Shown here: piece after piece, positions 24,742 to 33,392 of the stretch | Position numbering within the stretch: position 1 is the first letter of the stretch | Layout of the letters: each line of letters opens with the position of its first letter | Assembly (NCBI GenBank): GCA_947647735.1 | Contig: CANSLJ010000015.1 | Location: 30,526-94,525 of the forward strand | Source: an uncultured bacterium | GTDB lineage: Bacteria > Bacillota > Clostridia > Lachnospirales > Lachnospiraceae | Reading direction: 5' to 3' | DNA: 64,000 bases | Notes under the pieces: model-generated | Databases searched by the model: none | The model's input: only the letters and a program-made list of their open reading frames with translations | Told to the model about the DNA's origin: nothing | Translations under genes and position numbers: made by a program

Positions 24742-24838
24742 AACGGCATCTCCTCAACTGTATGGAATTTATCAGCATAATAATAACACTCCGAAAAGGA
24801 AGTTTTTTATTGACCTGTTACAAAGCCTTCGATCGCCT

Positions 24839-25486
24839 TTACTGGCAGATCTCCTTCAGTCTATGAATCAGCCCGCTGATCCTCTCATATTCCATCCGCA
24901 TACTCACCGGATTCACGATCATCCGCGCCGACAGCGGACAGACCTCCTCCAGCACGCCCAATCCGTTTTCCTTTAACGTCCCGCCGGTCTCCACGATATC
25001 TACGATCACATCCGACAGCCTTACGATTGGTCCAAGTTCCACCGAACCGTTTAATTTAATGATATCCACAGTCTGATGTTTCTTATTATAAAAATACTCT
25101 TTCGCGATCAGCGGATACTTAGTCGCCACACGGATCCGCTCATGGTGCTGTAAAAGCTCCTTTGCCTCCTCCGGTCCGCAGACGCACATCCTGCATCTGC
25201 CAAAGCCCAGATCCAATACTTCGTAAACCCTCCTGTTCTCCTCCATGATCGTGTCCCTGCCCACCACGCCGATATCCGCTGCGCCGTATTCCACATAAGT
25301 CGGCACGTCCGGTCCTTTGGAGAGGAAAAATTTCAGTTTCTGCTCCTCGTTCACAAAGATCAGCTTCCGGGAATCCTTGTCCTTCATCTCCTCGCAGGTG
25401 ATCCCAAGCTGTTCCAACAGTTCCAGTGTTTTATTTGCAAGCCGGCCCTTACATAATGCAAAGGTCAGGTAACGTTTGTTTTCCAT
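24839..25486 (-). CDS. hisG: ATP phosphoribosyltransferase catalytic subunit, short form
   Basis: 215-aa HisG of the short, HisZ-dependent type (no C-terminal regulatory domain). Motifs: LTFALCKGRLANKTLELLEQLGI, DVPTYVEYGAADIGVVGRD, RVATKYPLIAKEYF and the PRPP-binding DVIVDIVETGGTLKENGL. It condenses ATP with PRPP, the committed step of the pathway. The start at 25486 follows GGAAAGGAGCAAA. The first 29 nt of the gene occur three times in tandem: here and twice more upstream, where they open two mini-ORFs ending at hisZ. hisZ, its required partner, lies just upstream. Confidence 0.95.
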   Translation of the reverse strand: MENKRYLTFALCKGRLANKTLELLEQLGITCEEMKDKDSRKLIFVNEEQKLKFFLSKGPDVPTYVEYGAADIGVVGRDTIMEENRRVYEVLDLGFGRCRMCVCGPEEAKELLQHHERIRVATKYPLIAKEYFYNKKHQTVDIIKLNGSVELGPIVRLSDVIVDIVETGGTLKENGLGVLEEVCPLSARMIVNPVSMRMEYERISGLIHRLKEICQ

Positions 25487-25538
25487 TTTGCTCCTTTCCG
25501 ACCTTTGCATTGGCAAACGTCAAATAACGATTATCCAT
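25449..25538 (-). CDS. Mini-ORF 2 overlapping the hisG start
   Basis: 29 codons, beginning MDNRYLTFANAKVGKEQNG, a divergent copy of the hisG N-terminus (MENKRYLTFAL), then running out of frame through the hisG start and stopping inside hisG. AAAGGGGTAGAGA precedes its ATG. It contains no histidine codons, so it is not a classical His attenuator peptide. It may be a decayed repeat with no product, or a coupling ORF that carries ribosomes to hisG. Expression is unproven. Confidence 0.4.
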   Translation of the reverse strand: MDNRYLTFANAKVGKEQNGKQTLPDLCIM

Positions 25539-25596
25539 TCTCTACCCCTTTCAGACTTTTGCGCTCAGCAAAGGTCAGGTAACGTTTGTTCTCCAT
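25458..25596. repeat. Threefold tandem repeat of the hisG translation start
   Basis: Three direct copies beginning at minus-strand ATGs 25596, 25538 and 25486 (58 and 52 bp apart). The copies share about 26-29 nt of start region (the central copy is the most diverged) and their linkers are also alike (GCAAAAGTCTGAAAGGGG versus GCAAAGGTCGGAAAGGAG), so each unit carries a start codon and the next ribosome site. Confidence 0.85.
25531..25596 (-). CDS. Mini-ORF 1 starting in the hisZ stop codon
   Basis: 21 codons, MENKRYLTFAERKSLKGVENG. Its ATG overlaps the hisZ TGA (TGATG), the overlap one would expect for hisG itself, and its first ten residues equal those of HisG. Its stop TAA lies just past the start of mini-ORF 2. 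I read this as the original hisG start, displaced by tandem duplication. No histidine codons. Expression is unproven. Confidence 0.4.
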   Translation of the reverse strand: MENKRYLTFAERKSLKGVENG

Positions 25597-26786
25597 CAGT
25601 AGAAAAACTCCACCATCGAATTTCCCCGCTTCACAGAAAACTCTCTGTAATCTTCTTCCGTTTTTCCTTCATGTTTTATCATCAATTCCACACAGACACC
25701 GTCCGCACGCAGTTCCTGTGCTCTTGCAAGCGCTTTTCCAAACGCCGCCTTCTCATAGACAAGTATCACATTTTTTCTGTCCGTATCCAATGCGATCTTC
25801 TGGCTCGTCATCGCTGTCATCAGATCATCCAGCACCACCACAAAGCCCACTGCAGGCGCATCCTTTCCGAAGGTCTTCAACAGATTATCATAACGCCCGC
25901 CTTTTACGATGGCATCCCCCACACCGTAAGTGTAAGCCCGGAATGTAACACCGGTATAATAATGATACTTGCTGAGCATGCCAAAGTCAAAGGATATATA
26001 CTGCTCCACGCCGTAAACCGTGAGCAGTTCATATAACTGCTTTAACCGCTCCACCGCCTTCAATGACCGTTCATTGGAGACCAGGCTCTCCGCCTTATCC
26101 AGCACCTCCGCCGAGCCGAACAATTCCGTTATCTTCAGAAAAGCCTCCCTGTATTCCTCTTCGATATGCTGCTCCTTTAAAAGATCCTCCACACCGAAAA
26201 TATTTTTCCCGCTGACATTTTCCCTGAGCGCAAGCTCTATCTCTCCTGACAGCCCTGCCGCCTCGCAGAGACCTCTGAAATAGTCAGCCTGTCCGACAGT
26301 CACCTGGAACTGTGAAAGTCCTGCATTTTTCAGACATTCTATCAGCATGGCGATCATCTCCACGTCCGCTTCCACACTGTCATCCCCGATCAGCTCCGCT
26401 CCCATCTGAGTTACCTCGCATAGTTTCCCCTGCAGACTGGAAATATTCGTAAAAGTATTTCCCAGATAACAAAACCGGATCGGAAAAGTCTCCTCCATAA
26501 AATACTTTGCCGCACAGCGCGCCATAGACGGTGTAAAATCCGGCCGAAGCGCCAGTGTATTCCCTTCCTTATCAAAAAACTTGTACAGTTCCTTCGAGGG
26601 GGTAGTCCCGATCTCTCTGGAAAACACATCAAAAAATTCAAAAGACGGCGTCTGGATATCCTGATACCCGAAACTTTTCAGTTTTCCGTGAATCAGTTCT
26701 TCCAGTTTTAGTTTTCTTGCATATTCCTCTCCATATATATCCCGTACCCCTTCGGGTGTATGTAATAAATTTTGGTTCATATCCAT
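25596..26786 (-). CDS. hisZ: ATP phosphoribosyltransferase regulatory subunit
   Basis: 396-aa HisZ, a histidyl-tRNA-synthetase-like protein without aminoacylation activity that activates short HisG and mediates histidine feedback. Motifs: LLHTPEGVRDIYGEEYARKL, motif-2-like LRPDFTPSMARCAAKYF, RFCYLGNTFTN, and a glycine-rich VKGGRYDNLL near residue 310. It is the first his gene here. GGAAGGG lies 5 nt before the chosen ATG; a second ATG two codons later is possible. The 222 bp upstream (26787-27008) hold no gene; a TATAAT at about 30 nt before the start may be a -10 box, and no T-box or riboswitch was recognised. Confidence 0.95.
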   Translation of the reverse strand: MDMNQNLLHTPEGVRDIYGEEYARKLKLEELIHGKLKSFGYQDIQTPSFEFFDVFSREIGTTPSKELYKFFDKEGNTLALRPDFTPSMARCAAKYFMEETFPIRFCYLGNTFTNISSLQGKLCEVTQMGAELIGDDSVEADVEMIAMLIECLKNAGLSQFQVTVGQADYFRGLCEAAGLSGEIELALRENVSGKNIFGVEDLLKEQHIEEEYREAFLKITELFGSAEVLDKAESLVSNERSLKAVERLKQLYELLTVYGVEQYISFDFGMLSKYHYYTGVTFRAYTYGVGDAIVKGGRYDNLLKTFGKDAPAVGFVVVLDDLMTAMTSQKIALDTDRKNVILVYEKAAFGKALARAQELRADGVCVELMIKHEGKTEEDYREFSVKRGNSMVEFFY

Positions 26787-27008
26787 TCTACCCTTCCGAA
26801 TTTAGTATAAATTATATAGTATATTTCACATGAGCTCCTTATAACTTATCGCAAATAATATACAGCTGCTATTGTTTTCTCAATCATTCTCACTGTGCCT
26901 TCGTTTGCTTGAACTGTACTTTACAGCTTGTAACGTCAGTACTTCATCACGGTAACGTATTATCACGCGAAAGTATCCTACAGATTATATAAAACCGTCC
27001 GCATTCTG

Positions 27009-27542
27009 TCAAGCCCTGTCATCCAGATCCTTCTGCAGCATATCCAGATACGGTATCAGGACACCATGCTTCTGTGGAATAAAATACTCCGGATTCAGCT
27101 CATCAAACCGAAAACTCTTTCTGCCGCCTTTCAGCTTTCTGTCCCAGAAATAATACAGCATCTCAAACGGCAGGTAGTAAAAAGCATCCCGGTTGGTATA
27201 ATAGATCAGAAAAAACGCCACGCCGCCCTGCTTTTCAAATTTCTGCATGAAATCCACCTGATGGTCATGGATATTCTGCAGCGAAAAAGTATCCACCGCA
27301 CATTCCTTGGCATCAAAACAGACCGGGATTCCCTGCACAGCCCCGATATAGTCCACCGTACTCTTCTGATCAAAATAGGCAAGCGTGATATGGCGCGACT
27401 CCTTGTCCATCTTGATCGGCGTGATCGGCGTCGGAATCTTCTGGATCAATGCCAGCCCCGCCTCTGCATATCTCTCATTTGTTCTGTTGATCATATCCTC
27501 CAGAGTAGATCCCCGAAGGCCCCTGCTCTTCCATGTCGGCAT
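27009..27542 (-). CDS. recU: Holliday junction resolvase RecU
   Basis: 177-aa RecU, which cleaves four-way junctions during recombination and chromosome segregation in Firmicutes. Visible blocks: RGSTLEDMINRTNERYAEAG, KSTVDYIGAVQGIPVCFDAKE (nuclease core, with DAK in place of the more common EAK) and LQNIHDHQVDFMQKFEKQGG. AGGAGAAAAC precedes the start. The usual neighbour, a class A penicillin-binding protein gene, is absent; instead it lies 12 nt behind a MATE exporter gene. Confidence 0.92.
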   Translation of the reverse strand: MPTWKSRGLRGSTLEDMINRTNERYAEAGLALIQKIPTPITPIKMDKESRHITLAYFDQKSTVDYIGAVQGIPVCFDAKECAVDTFSLQNIHDHQVDFMQKFEKQGGVAFFLIYYTNRDAFYYLPFEMLYYFWDRKLKGGRKSFRFDELNPEYFIPQKHGVLIPYLDMLQKDLDDRA

Positions 27543-27554
27543 AGTTTTCTCCTG

Positions 27555-28913
27555 TTATGTTGCTGCATTCATTTCCCGCCTCGCGAGCCATACGTAGGCG
27601 ATCACGCAGATCACCACCGAAACCGCCGAACCGGTGACTGTTGCCAGCCCCATCGGAAACAGCGTCTCTGCAAACAGTTTCGACGCAAGATAGGCCAGCG
27701 GAATCCGAGCACACACGATCGCGATCGCATTATGTATAAAGGAGAGCCCCGACATACCGCAGGCGCAGAAATACCCGCTGAAACAAAAATGTACTCCCGC
27801 AAACACGCAGTCCCAGACATACCCTCTCAGGTACTGCCCGCCGAGGCGCATCACCTCCGGCTCGCTCCGGAAAATGCTGACTACAGGCTCCGCATAAAAC
27901 TGCATGAGCAGCGCAGACACCGTCCCAAAAACAACCGCCGTGAGCATCGCATACTTCAGCGTCTGTTTTGCCCGCTCCTTCTTTCCTGCGCCGATATTCT
28001 GTGCCGCCAGCGCAGACACCGAAGAAAGCAGGGAGGAAGGCACGAGGAACAAAATACCGATGATCTTCTCCACGACACCTACCGCCGCCGCATCAAAAAG
28101 CCCCCTCTTATTGGCAATGATCGTGATCAGCAGAAAGGATATCTGAATAAAGCCGTCCTGCACCGCCACCGGCACGCCGATCGAAAGCAGCTTTCCCATC
28201 ACTGCACGCTGGGGTTTAAAATCTCCCGATACCAGCCGGATATGCTGCATACTGCTGTCCGTCTTAATTCGAAACAGTGCAACAGCCACACTGATGGTCT
28301 GAGCCAGGGTTGTCCCCAGCGCCGCTCCGGCAGCTCCCATGCCCATCCTGCCGATAAAAATATAATCCAGCACAATATTGGCCGCGCATGCCACCGCAAT
28401 AAAATACATGGGACTCTTGGAATCCCCCATCCCCCGGAAAATGGAACTGATGATATTATAAGCGGTAATAAAAGGAATCCCGATAAAACAGATCGTCAGA
28501 TAAGAGACCGTACTGCTTACCGCCTCCGCCGGCGTGGACATCACTGTCACAATAGGATGGATGCACAAAGTAAGCACCACCGCCGCCGCCACTGATAAAC
28601 TTAAAAACAATGTCACCGTATTTCCGATCGTCACAAGCACCTGCTTTTCATTCTTTGCCCCGGTCTCATGCCCGATGGAAACAGTAGTCCCCATGGCAAG
28701 CCCTACTATCATCACCGTGATCATATGCATGATCTGACTCCCGATGGACACAGCCGTGGTACTCTCCACCGCATTGAACTGTCCCACGATATACAGATCC
28801 GCCATCCCGTACAGCGTCTGTAAAAAATAAGACAGAAAATAGGGCAGGGAAAAAGCGAGCAGTGTATGAAATACATTTCCTGTTGTCAAGTCTTTTGTGA
28901 GTCCTTTTTTCAT
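27555..28913 (-). CDS. MATE family efflux transporter
   Basis: 452 aa from MKKGLTKDLTTGNVFHTLL, using the ATG with AAGGA upstream; seven further in-frame codons precede it. About 12 membrane segments in two halves, with FSLPYFLSYFLQTLYGMADLYIVGQF typical of MATE proteins. It probably exports organic cations or toxic metabolites; substrate unknown. It is only distantly similar to the MATE at 3287-4645. It is probably cotranscribed with recU downstream. Confidence 0.9.
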   Translation of the reverse strand: MKKGLTKDLTTGNVFHTLLAFSLPYFLSYFLQTLYGMADLYIVGQFNAVESTTAVSIGSQIMHMITVMIVGLAMGTTVSIGHETGAKNEKQVLVTIGNTVTLFLSLSVAAAVVLTLCIHPIVTVMSTPAEAVSSTVSYLTICFIGIPFITAYNIISSIFRGMGDSKSPMYFIAVACAANIVLDYIFIGRMGMGAAGAALGTTLAQTISVAVALFRIKTDSSMQHIRLVSGDFKPQRAVMGKLLSIGVPVAVQDGFIQISFLLITIIANKRGLFDAAAVGVVEKIIGILFLVPSSLLSSVSALAAQNIGAGKKERAKQTLKYAMLTAVVFGTVSALLMQFYAEPVVSIFRSEPEVMRLGGQYLRGYVWDCVFAGVHFCFSGYFCACGMSGLSFIHNAIAIVCARIPLAYLASKLFAETLFPMGLATVTGSAVSVVICVIAYVWLARREMNAAT

Positions 28914-28998
28914 TCTCTGTCGTCCTTCTTCCAAATATATTTTGTTCTGTCATCTTTCATACCGAGAATCCCCCCATGTACCATACAGCCTTTATGAT

Positions 28999-29757
28999 TC
29001 ATTTTCCGGCAATGATCAGATATCGATGAATCGTGCCTCCCACCTTTCCATCCCTTTCTATCATCTCCTGCATGTTCAACAGCTGTTCAAAACATCCATC
29101 CACAGAAAAACCCGGGAACTCCCACTCAATGACATGCGCAAACCAGACAAAAGCCCCTACATCGTAAAACGTTATAGGGCGGTATGCCTCCTCTGCCTTT
29201 AAAATCCGAAAACCTGCTTTCTCAAAATTTTTACGCTGCTCCTCCAGATTCAGATGTGGAAACGGCTTCTCTGTTCCCGGCAGCACCATCTCCACCAGAT
29301 CCCGGTCATTGTCCCCGCCTACCTGCTCTGTAATAAATATGCCGTCATGACGCAATAATCTGTATAACTCCCCTGCGTCAAAACTGCCGTGCCTGTTGAT
29401 GATCAGGTCAAACGCCCTATCCTCAAACGGAACCTTCGACGGATCATCGCATTCTTTAAAATGAATGCCCAGCGAAAGCAATTTGTCTCTGCACAGCCTG
29501 ATATTAGGCGGATACCCTTCTGTTGCAGAAGTCTTATTATACGGATGGTGCAGTGACAGTAAGAACTCTCCGCCCCCTGTATCATAATCCATAATATCCA
29601 TGTCACATTTTAAATACTGCCTGACCAGTCTCTCATAATCCCACGGCAGATCCTTTTCTTCCTCATACCGCTCATTGATATGCGAAAAATCCCAGCCATG
29701 AATATGTGCTGATTCCTCTTCCTGTTTCCAGATCTTCCTTAAATATTCCTTATCCAT
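28999..29757 (-). CDS. Class I SAM-dependent methyltransferase
   Basis: 252 aa. Motif I of the Rossmann-like methyltransferase fold is MDYDTGGGEFLLSLHHP (about 55-71) and post-I acidic residues follow; FDLIINRHGSFDAGELYRLLRHDGIFITEQVGG fits motifs IV-VI of the family. The substrate (small molecule, RNA or protein) cannot be inferred. It stands alone on the minus strand with about 75-85 nt gaps on both sides, at the start of a run of small accessory genes. Confidence 0.85.
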   Translation of the reverse strand: MDKEYLRKIWKQEEESAHIHGWDFSHINERYEEEKDLPWDYERLVRQYLKCDMDIMDYDTGGGEFLLSLHHPYNKTSATEGYPPNIRLCRDKLLSLGIHFKECDDPSKVPFEDRAFDLIINRHGSFDAGELYRLLRHDGIFITEQVGGDNDRDLVEMVLPGTEKPFPHLNLEEQRKNFEKAGFRILKAEEAYRPITFYDVGAFVWFAHVIEWEFPGFSVDGCFEQLLNMQEMIERDGKVGGTIHRYLIIAGK

Positions 29758-29831
29758 AATCTCTCATTCCAAGTTTTTATTCCCAGCTTCTGATGATAAC
29801 ACATGAAAGATAAGCTAAAATATTTCCATCC

Positions 29832-30248
29832 TCAAAGCACCTTCCTCATAAACATTTCCATCGCCTGCTTAAGCGGCGTCCCGTTCAGCAGAAGCGCTCC
29901 GCACTCTGCATACCCTGCCTTCCGATAAAAGTGCTGGGCATCCTCATCCACCTGTGTCGATATCAGAACCATTTGATATCCCTGATCCCTCATATCCGCT
30001 TCCCAAAACTTCATTGCCTCCGCTCCAATACCTTTATTCCTGTATGCCTCTTTCACATAAATAAGATTCAGAAAAGGAAGACGATCCCACAAAACAGAAT
30101 AATGCATCAGCCCTGCCCGCTGAGAGCCTTCCCATATAATATATCCCGTTTTATCATGTACACGATTCTCATATTGCCGGGCATTTACATGAGGATCGAT
30201 TTCCAGCACAAAATCTTTGTCTTCTGTCTGCATGTACTTTAAATTCAT
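29832..30248 (-). CDS. GNAT family N-acetyltransferase
   Basis: 138 aa from MNLKYMQTEDKDFVLEID, preceded by AAGGGTGATAA; twelve more in-frame codons upstream were not used. The acetyl-CoA motif is LIYVKEAYRNKGIGAEAMKFWE, followed by the C-terminal HFYRKAGYAECG. Substrate unknown. Tag lies 54 nt upstream on the same strand, so both could be on one transcript. Confidence 0.82.
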   Translation of the reverse strand: MNLKYMQTEDKDFVLEIDPHVNARQYENRVHDKTGYIIWEGSQRAGLMHYSVLWDRLPFLNLIYVKEAYRNKGIGAEAMKFWEADMRDQGYQMVLISTQVDEDAQHFYRKAGYAECGALLLNGTPLKQAMEMFMRKVL

Positions 30249-30302
30249 TTTATCACCCTTACGATTTTCAACTTCCCTTTTCAAAACCGAATTTTTATCC
30301 CC

Positions 30303-30857
30303 TTACCTGCAGCAGTCGCACTCTTTTCCATGTCCGTCAATCATCCCGATCGCCTGTAAATAGGAATATATAATGGTTGAACCAACGAATTTCATTCCCC
30401 TCTTCTTCAGGTCTTTTGATATCCTGTCCGACAACGGTGATGTGGTCCTCAGGGAATACTCTTCTTTTACTATCTTCCCGTCAGTAAAACTCCATATGTA
30501 GGAATCAAATGAGCCGAACTCCTGTTGAATCTGTTTAAATACAATGCTGTTTGTGATGCCGGCTTTCACCTTTAACCTGTTCCTGATGATGGATGGATCC
30601 GCAAGCAGTTCCTCCTGCTTCTTCTCATCATAGGAGATCACTTTGTCAATGTCAAACCCATCAAAGGCATTTCTGAATCCCTGCCGTTTATTTAACACGC
30701 ATTCCCAGGACAGTCCGGCCTGAAAACACTCCAATATCAACAGCTCATATAAAGCACGATCATCATGACAAGGAACGCCCCATTCAGTATCATGATATTT
30801 TATATATAAGGGATTTTTCATATTAACCCATGCACATCTGTTTATAATTTCCCCCAT
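30303..30857 (-). CDS. tag: DNA-3-methyladenine glycosylase I
   Basis: 184 aa from MGEIINRCAWVNMKNPLYIKYHDTEWGVP, with GAAGGAGAA before the ATG. The N-terminal CAW...YHDTEWG block and the C-terminal DGHGKECDCC supply the zinc ligands of TagI. Further family segments: LILECFQAGLSWECVLNKRQGFRNAFDGFD and MKFVGSTIIYSYLQAIGMI. It removes 3-methyladenine from alkylated DNA. Together with the deoxyinosine glycosylase at 18 kb it is the second base-excision glycosylase in the window. Confidence 0.93.
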   Translation of the reverse strand: MGEIINRCAWVNMKNPLYIKYHDTEWGVPCHDDRALYELLILECFQAGLSWECVLNKRQGFRNAFDGFDIDKVISYDEKKQEELLADPSIIRNRLKVKAGITNSIVFKQIQQEFGSFDSYIWSFTDGKIVKEEYSLRTTSPLSDRISKDLKKRGMKFVGSTIIYSYLQAIGMIDGHGKECDCCR

Positions 30858-30942
30858 GTATTCTCCTTCACGCTTCTCAATCCGCTGCATGTGCAGCAAA
30901 TCCAATAAAACAAATTCTTTTTATCTATAGGCAACTTCTATT

Positions 30943-31614
30943 TTACTTTTTAGCCTTTCCCGCCAGCCGGTAACTCTCGTCTATCCCCTCACAGAGTTCC
31001 TGATCTGATATACCGCCGTCAAGAATTATGGTGTACCAGCTTTTTTTATTCATATGCCAGCCGGGAAAATAACCTTCCTGTGATAACACCTCTTCCATTT
31101 TTTCCGGCTCACAACGAAGATCGATAATCTCGGCAATATTGCTGTCATCAAGCCCCAGCTTATTTCTTTGAACGGTTAAAAGGGCGGCATACCATTTTTG
31201 ATTATCCTTTCTCCGCCAGACCGCATTATCCGGAAATCTTGTCCAGAGATATTCCAGTTCATCCCCATAGGTTTCTCTGACATATTCCATGATCATTTGC
31301 GCCTGTGCAGTCTTGAATACCGAAGGTTCATAGCACTGCTCTGCGATATCGGAAAGGACTGCTTCTATGGCAGTTCTGATTTCACCGACATAGCTGCCGA
31401 CTGTATTTGTCTTATAAAGAACGTATTCTTCGCCATTTTCCTTTTCGATGAGCGATGTCTCAACAGTACCTTTTCTATCGATCGTGATACTCAAAACAAA
31501 GCTTCCTGACAGGATATCTGTGATATATCTTAGCAGTTCATTTTCCTGCCTGAATCCATATGCAGTAAGCTTGTCTGGAACTGCCTTCTTTCTCAGAAAT
31601 ATATTTTCAAACAT
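30943..31614 (-). CDS. MmcQ/YjbR (YyaQ-like) family protein
   Basis: 223 aa. An N-terminal part (1-105) of unclear function (FENIFLRKKAVPDKLTAYGF) precedes a YjbR/CyaY-like alpha-beta domain (about 108-220) with MEYVRETYGDELEYLWTRFPDNAVWRRKDNQKWYAALLTV, LRCEPEKMEEVL and the characteristic GYFPGWHMNKKSWYTIILDG. The layout matches YyaQ-type proteins of Firmicutes. The family is often named DNA-binding, but the biochemical role is unproven. Confidence 0.82.
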   Translation of the reverse strand: MFENIFLRKKAVPDKLTAYGFRQENELLRYITDILSGSFVLSITIDRKGTVETSLIEKENGEEYVLYKTNTVGSYVGEIRTAIEAVLSDIAEQCYEPSVFKTAQAQMIMEYVRETYGDELEYLWTRFPDNAVWRRKDNQKWYAALLTVQRNKLGLDDSNIAEIIDLRCEPEKMEEVLSQEGYFPGWHMNKKSWYTIILDGGISDQELCEGIDESYRLAGKAKK

Positions 31615-31659
31615 TTTTTGTCCTCATCCCGACTGCCTCATATATTATACTGCTGTTTC

Positions 31660-32280
31660 CTAATCAAATAACGTCTCCCAGTTTTCTGCATGCATTGCCT
31701 TAAAACACATCTTTATCTGCTCTCTGTTGTTTTTTTCTTCCGCCAGACGGGGTAACTCATTGATTCCAAAATAATCATAGCCCGTGGTCTCGATATTGGG
31801 AACAAACACTCCACCGACCACCTCACACTGCAAAAATATTTTACATACTTTGTAGGCATAAACGGGCAGATTATGCTTTTCCCTGTCCTGAACCGCAATA
31901 ATCCGTTTTACCCTGACGTCCAGTCCCGCTTCTTCCTTTACCTCTTTTATAGTGTTCTCCTCAACAGAGGTATTTACATCAACCCAACCGCCCGGCAACG
32001 CCCATGTGCCGTTTGTTTCATGCACAAGCAATATCCTGCCCTCTTTAAAGATTGCTGCTCTTGTATCTATTTTGGGCGTCTGATATCCAAAATCCGTACA
32101 AAATATATCCTTCACCTTTTCGAACGGAATCTCCGATTGATAGCTGAGCATTTCTGCTGATATCTCTCTGATTCGTTCATATCTCTCCAGTTCATACCTG
32201 TCTTTGCAATAAAATAATCCCGCCTGTGCCAGACTTTGAAGTTCCACCGCCCACTGCAGCCACTTTTCGTTTTTGTCCAT
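31660..32280 (-). CDS. Nudix hydrolase with N-terminal helical domain
   Basis: 206 aa: an N-terminal domain (1-65, KNEKWLQWAVELQSLAQAGLFYCKDRYELERYERIREISAEML) typical of one Nudix subgroup, then the catalytic domain with ALPGGWVDVNTSVEENTIKEVKEEAG; relative to the classical Nudix box the first Glu is replaced and Lys stands for Arg, as is usual for this subgroup. Members hydrolyse ADP-ribose or related nucleoside diphosphates. Followed 45 nt later by the YjbR-like gene and preceded closely by a GNAT gene. Confidence 0.85.
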   Translation of the reverse strand: MDKNEKWLQWAVELQSLAQAGLFYCKDRYELERYERIREISAEMLSYQSEIPFEKVKDIFCTDFGYQTPKIDTRAAIFKEGRILLVHETNGTWALPGGWVDVNTSVEENTIKEVKEEAGLDVRVKRIIAVQDREKHNLPVYAYKVCKIFLQCEVVGGVFVPNIETTGYDYFGINELPRLAEEKNNREQIKMCFKAMHAENWETLFD

Positions 32281-32297
32281 AACAACATTCTCTCAAA

Positions 32298-32774
32298 TCA
32301 TATCTTCTCAAATTCTGCCAGTTCCATCTCGTTGTCCATTTTTATAAAACCGTATTTTTCATATAAGGGACGCCCCATATCCGTCGCTTCCAGAGAAATA
32401 CTCGTAATGCCCCTTTCTTTTGCGTGAGTGACCAGCATATCCAGCATCTTATATGCGATTCCTTTTCTTCTGTATTCGGGCCTCGTGTACATGTTCATGA
32501 TATACGCCTTGTTTCCGCTTGGATTATGATAAGTCGGCATCACCTGATAAAAACTGACTCCTCCGGCACCCACAAAATGACTTCCATCAAAAATCAGATA
32601 TGCGATATGCGTATCCTCCTGAAGCGACTTTTTATAATAATGATAAGACTGCTCTCTCACCTCACTCATATCGGTATCATCAGATAATTTGTTGGCGGCT
32701 TTCAATACCTCTATTCTCGTTTCTGTCAATAAATCTATATCTTCAATTGTTGCTCTTCTGTATACCAACTGCAT
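32298..32774 (-). CDS. GNAT family N-acetyltransferase
   Basis: 158 aa. Acetyl-CoA motif MNMYTRPEYRRKGIAYKMLDMLVTHAKERG (about 95-124) and the usual SLEATDMGRPLYEKYGF ending. This pattern is common in a broad Firmicutes GNAT group with unknown substrates. It ends 17 nt before the Nudix start, so the two are probably coexpressed. Confidence 0.85.
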   Translation of the reverse strand: MQLVYRRATIEDIDLLTETRIEVLKAANKLSDDTDMSEVREQSYHYYKKSLQEDTHIAYLIFDGSHFVGAGGVSFYQVMPTYHNPSGNKAYIMNMYTRPEYRRKGIAYKMLDMLVTHAKERGITSISLEATDMGRPLYEKYGFIKMDNEMELAEFEKI

Positions 32775-32808
32775 TTAAATTCCTCCCGGAAAGGGATTTC
32801 AATTTTAT

Positions 32809-33345
32809 TTAATCTACCACTATTTCCCTGATATCTCTTGTTTCATTATCAATAGAACTGATTTCCACTGATAAATGCCGACTGTCTCCCCATGATAAAT
32901 CGCTGATATATTCTGATTCTGATAAATCCAGATTAGCGAGAAGATCTCCATCATAATCATATATTTCAGACCAGAGAGTATAAGCCGCCGTAGAAATGTC
33001 ATCATCTCTCCATGTCAGATTAGCACCCTCAATATCCTTTACAAATGTTTCTGTCTTCGTATCAAAGATACCATAATAACCATTGTCAGGTCCAATGTGT
33101 CCTTCTACCACAATGGCACTGCCCGCTGTGATTTCTGCCATAAACGCATTGACATCAGGATTTCGTTCCTGCAGATCATATTCTTTATTATTGTAGGTAA
33201 AGATCACACCGGAAGTAATTTCATTTGTTGTATTGACAAACGCTTCATCCGGCGATGCAGCAGTATCTGCCGAGGAATATGCACCGCAGGCAGAAAGAAG
33301 TCCACTAAGAATAACGGGCAGCCAAATCTTTTTATTGAAAATCAT
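32809..33345 (-). CDS. Predicted lipoprotein, function unknown
   Basis: 178 aa from MIFNKKIWLPVILSGLLSACG, chosen because GGGAGGTATCTT precedes it. Lipobox LSAC puts the lipidated Cys at residue 20. The mature part has a low-complexity Ala/Ser/Asp stretch, then a region with TITSGVIFTYNNKEYDLQERNPDVNAFMAEI-like content (exact wording: ITSGVIFTYNNKEYDL) and repeated Asp-Leu-Ser segments. No named family recognised. AT-rich compared with flanking core genes. Confidence 0.7.
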   Translation of the reverse strand: MIFNKKIWLPVILSGLLSACGAYSSADTAASPDEAFVNTTNEITSGVIFTYNNKEYDLQERNPDVNAFMAEITAGSAIVVEGHIGPDNGYYGIFDTKTETFVKDIEGANLTWRDDDISTAAYTLWSEIYDYDGDLLANLDLSESEYISDLSWGDSRHLSVEISSIDNETRDIREIVVD

Positions 33346-33392
33346 AAGATACCTCCCAAGCATCAAAAAAAGTGTGATTTTTTAATAAATCA

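Noticed and set aside
25449-25596. Mini-ORFs as a histidine-sensing leader peptide
   Set aside because: Neither mini-ORF contains a His codon; their sequence is explained by duplication of the hisG start.
26787-27008. Possible T-box or histidine attenuator before hisZ
   Set aside because: No T-box consensus (GGUGGNACCGCG), no leader peptide with a run of His codons and no terminator hairpin were found.
27066-28595. Plus-strand open frame of 509 codons across recU and the MATE gene
   Set aside because: Spans two recognised minus-strand genes and their gap; His/Arg-rich composition is typical of an antisense frame.
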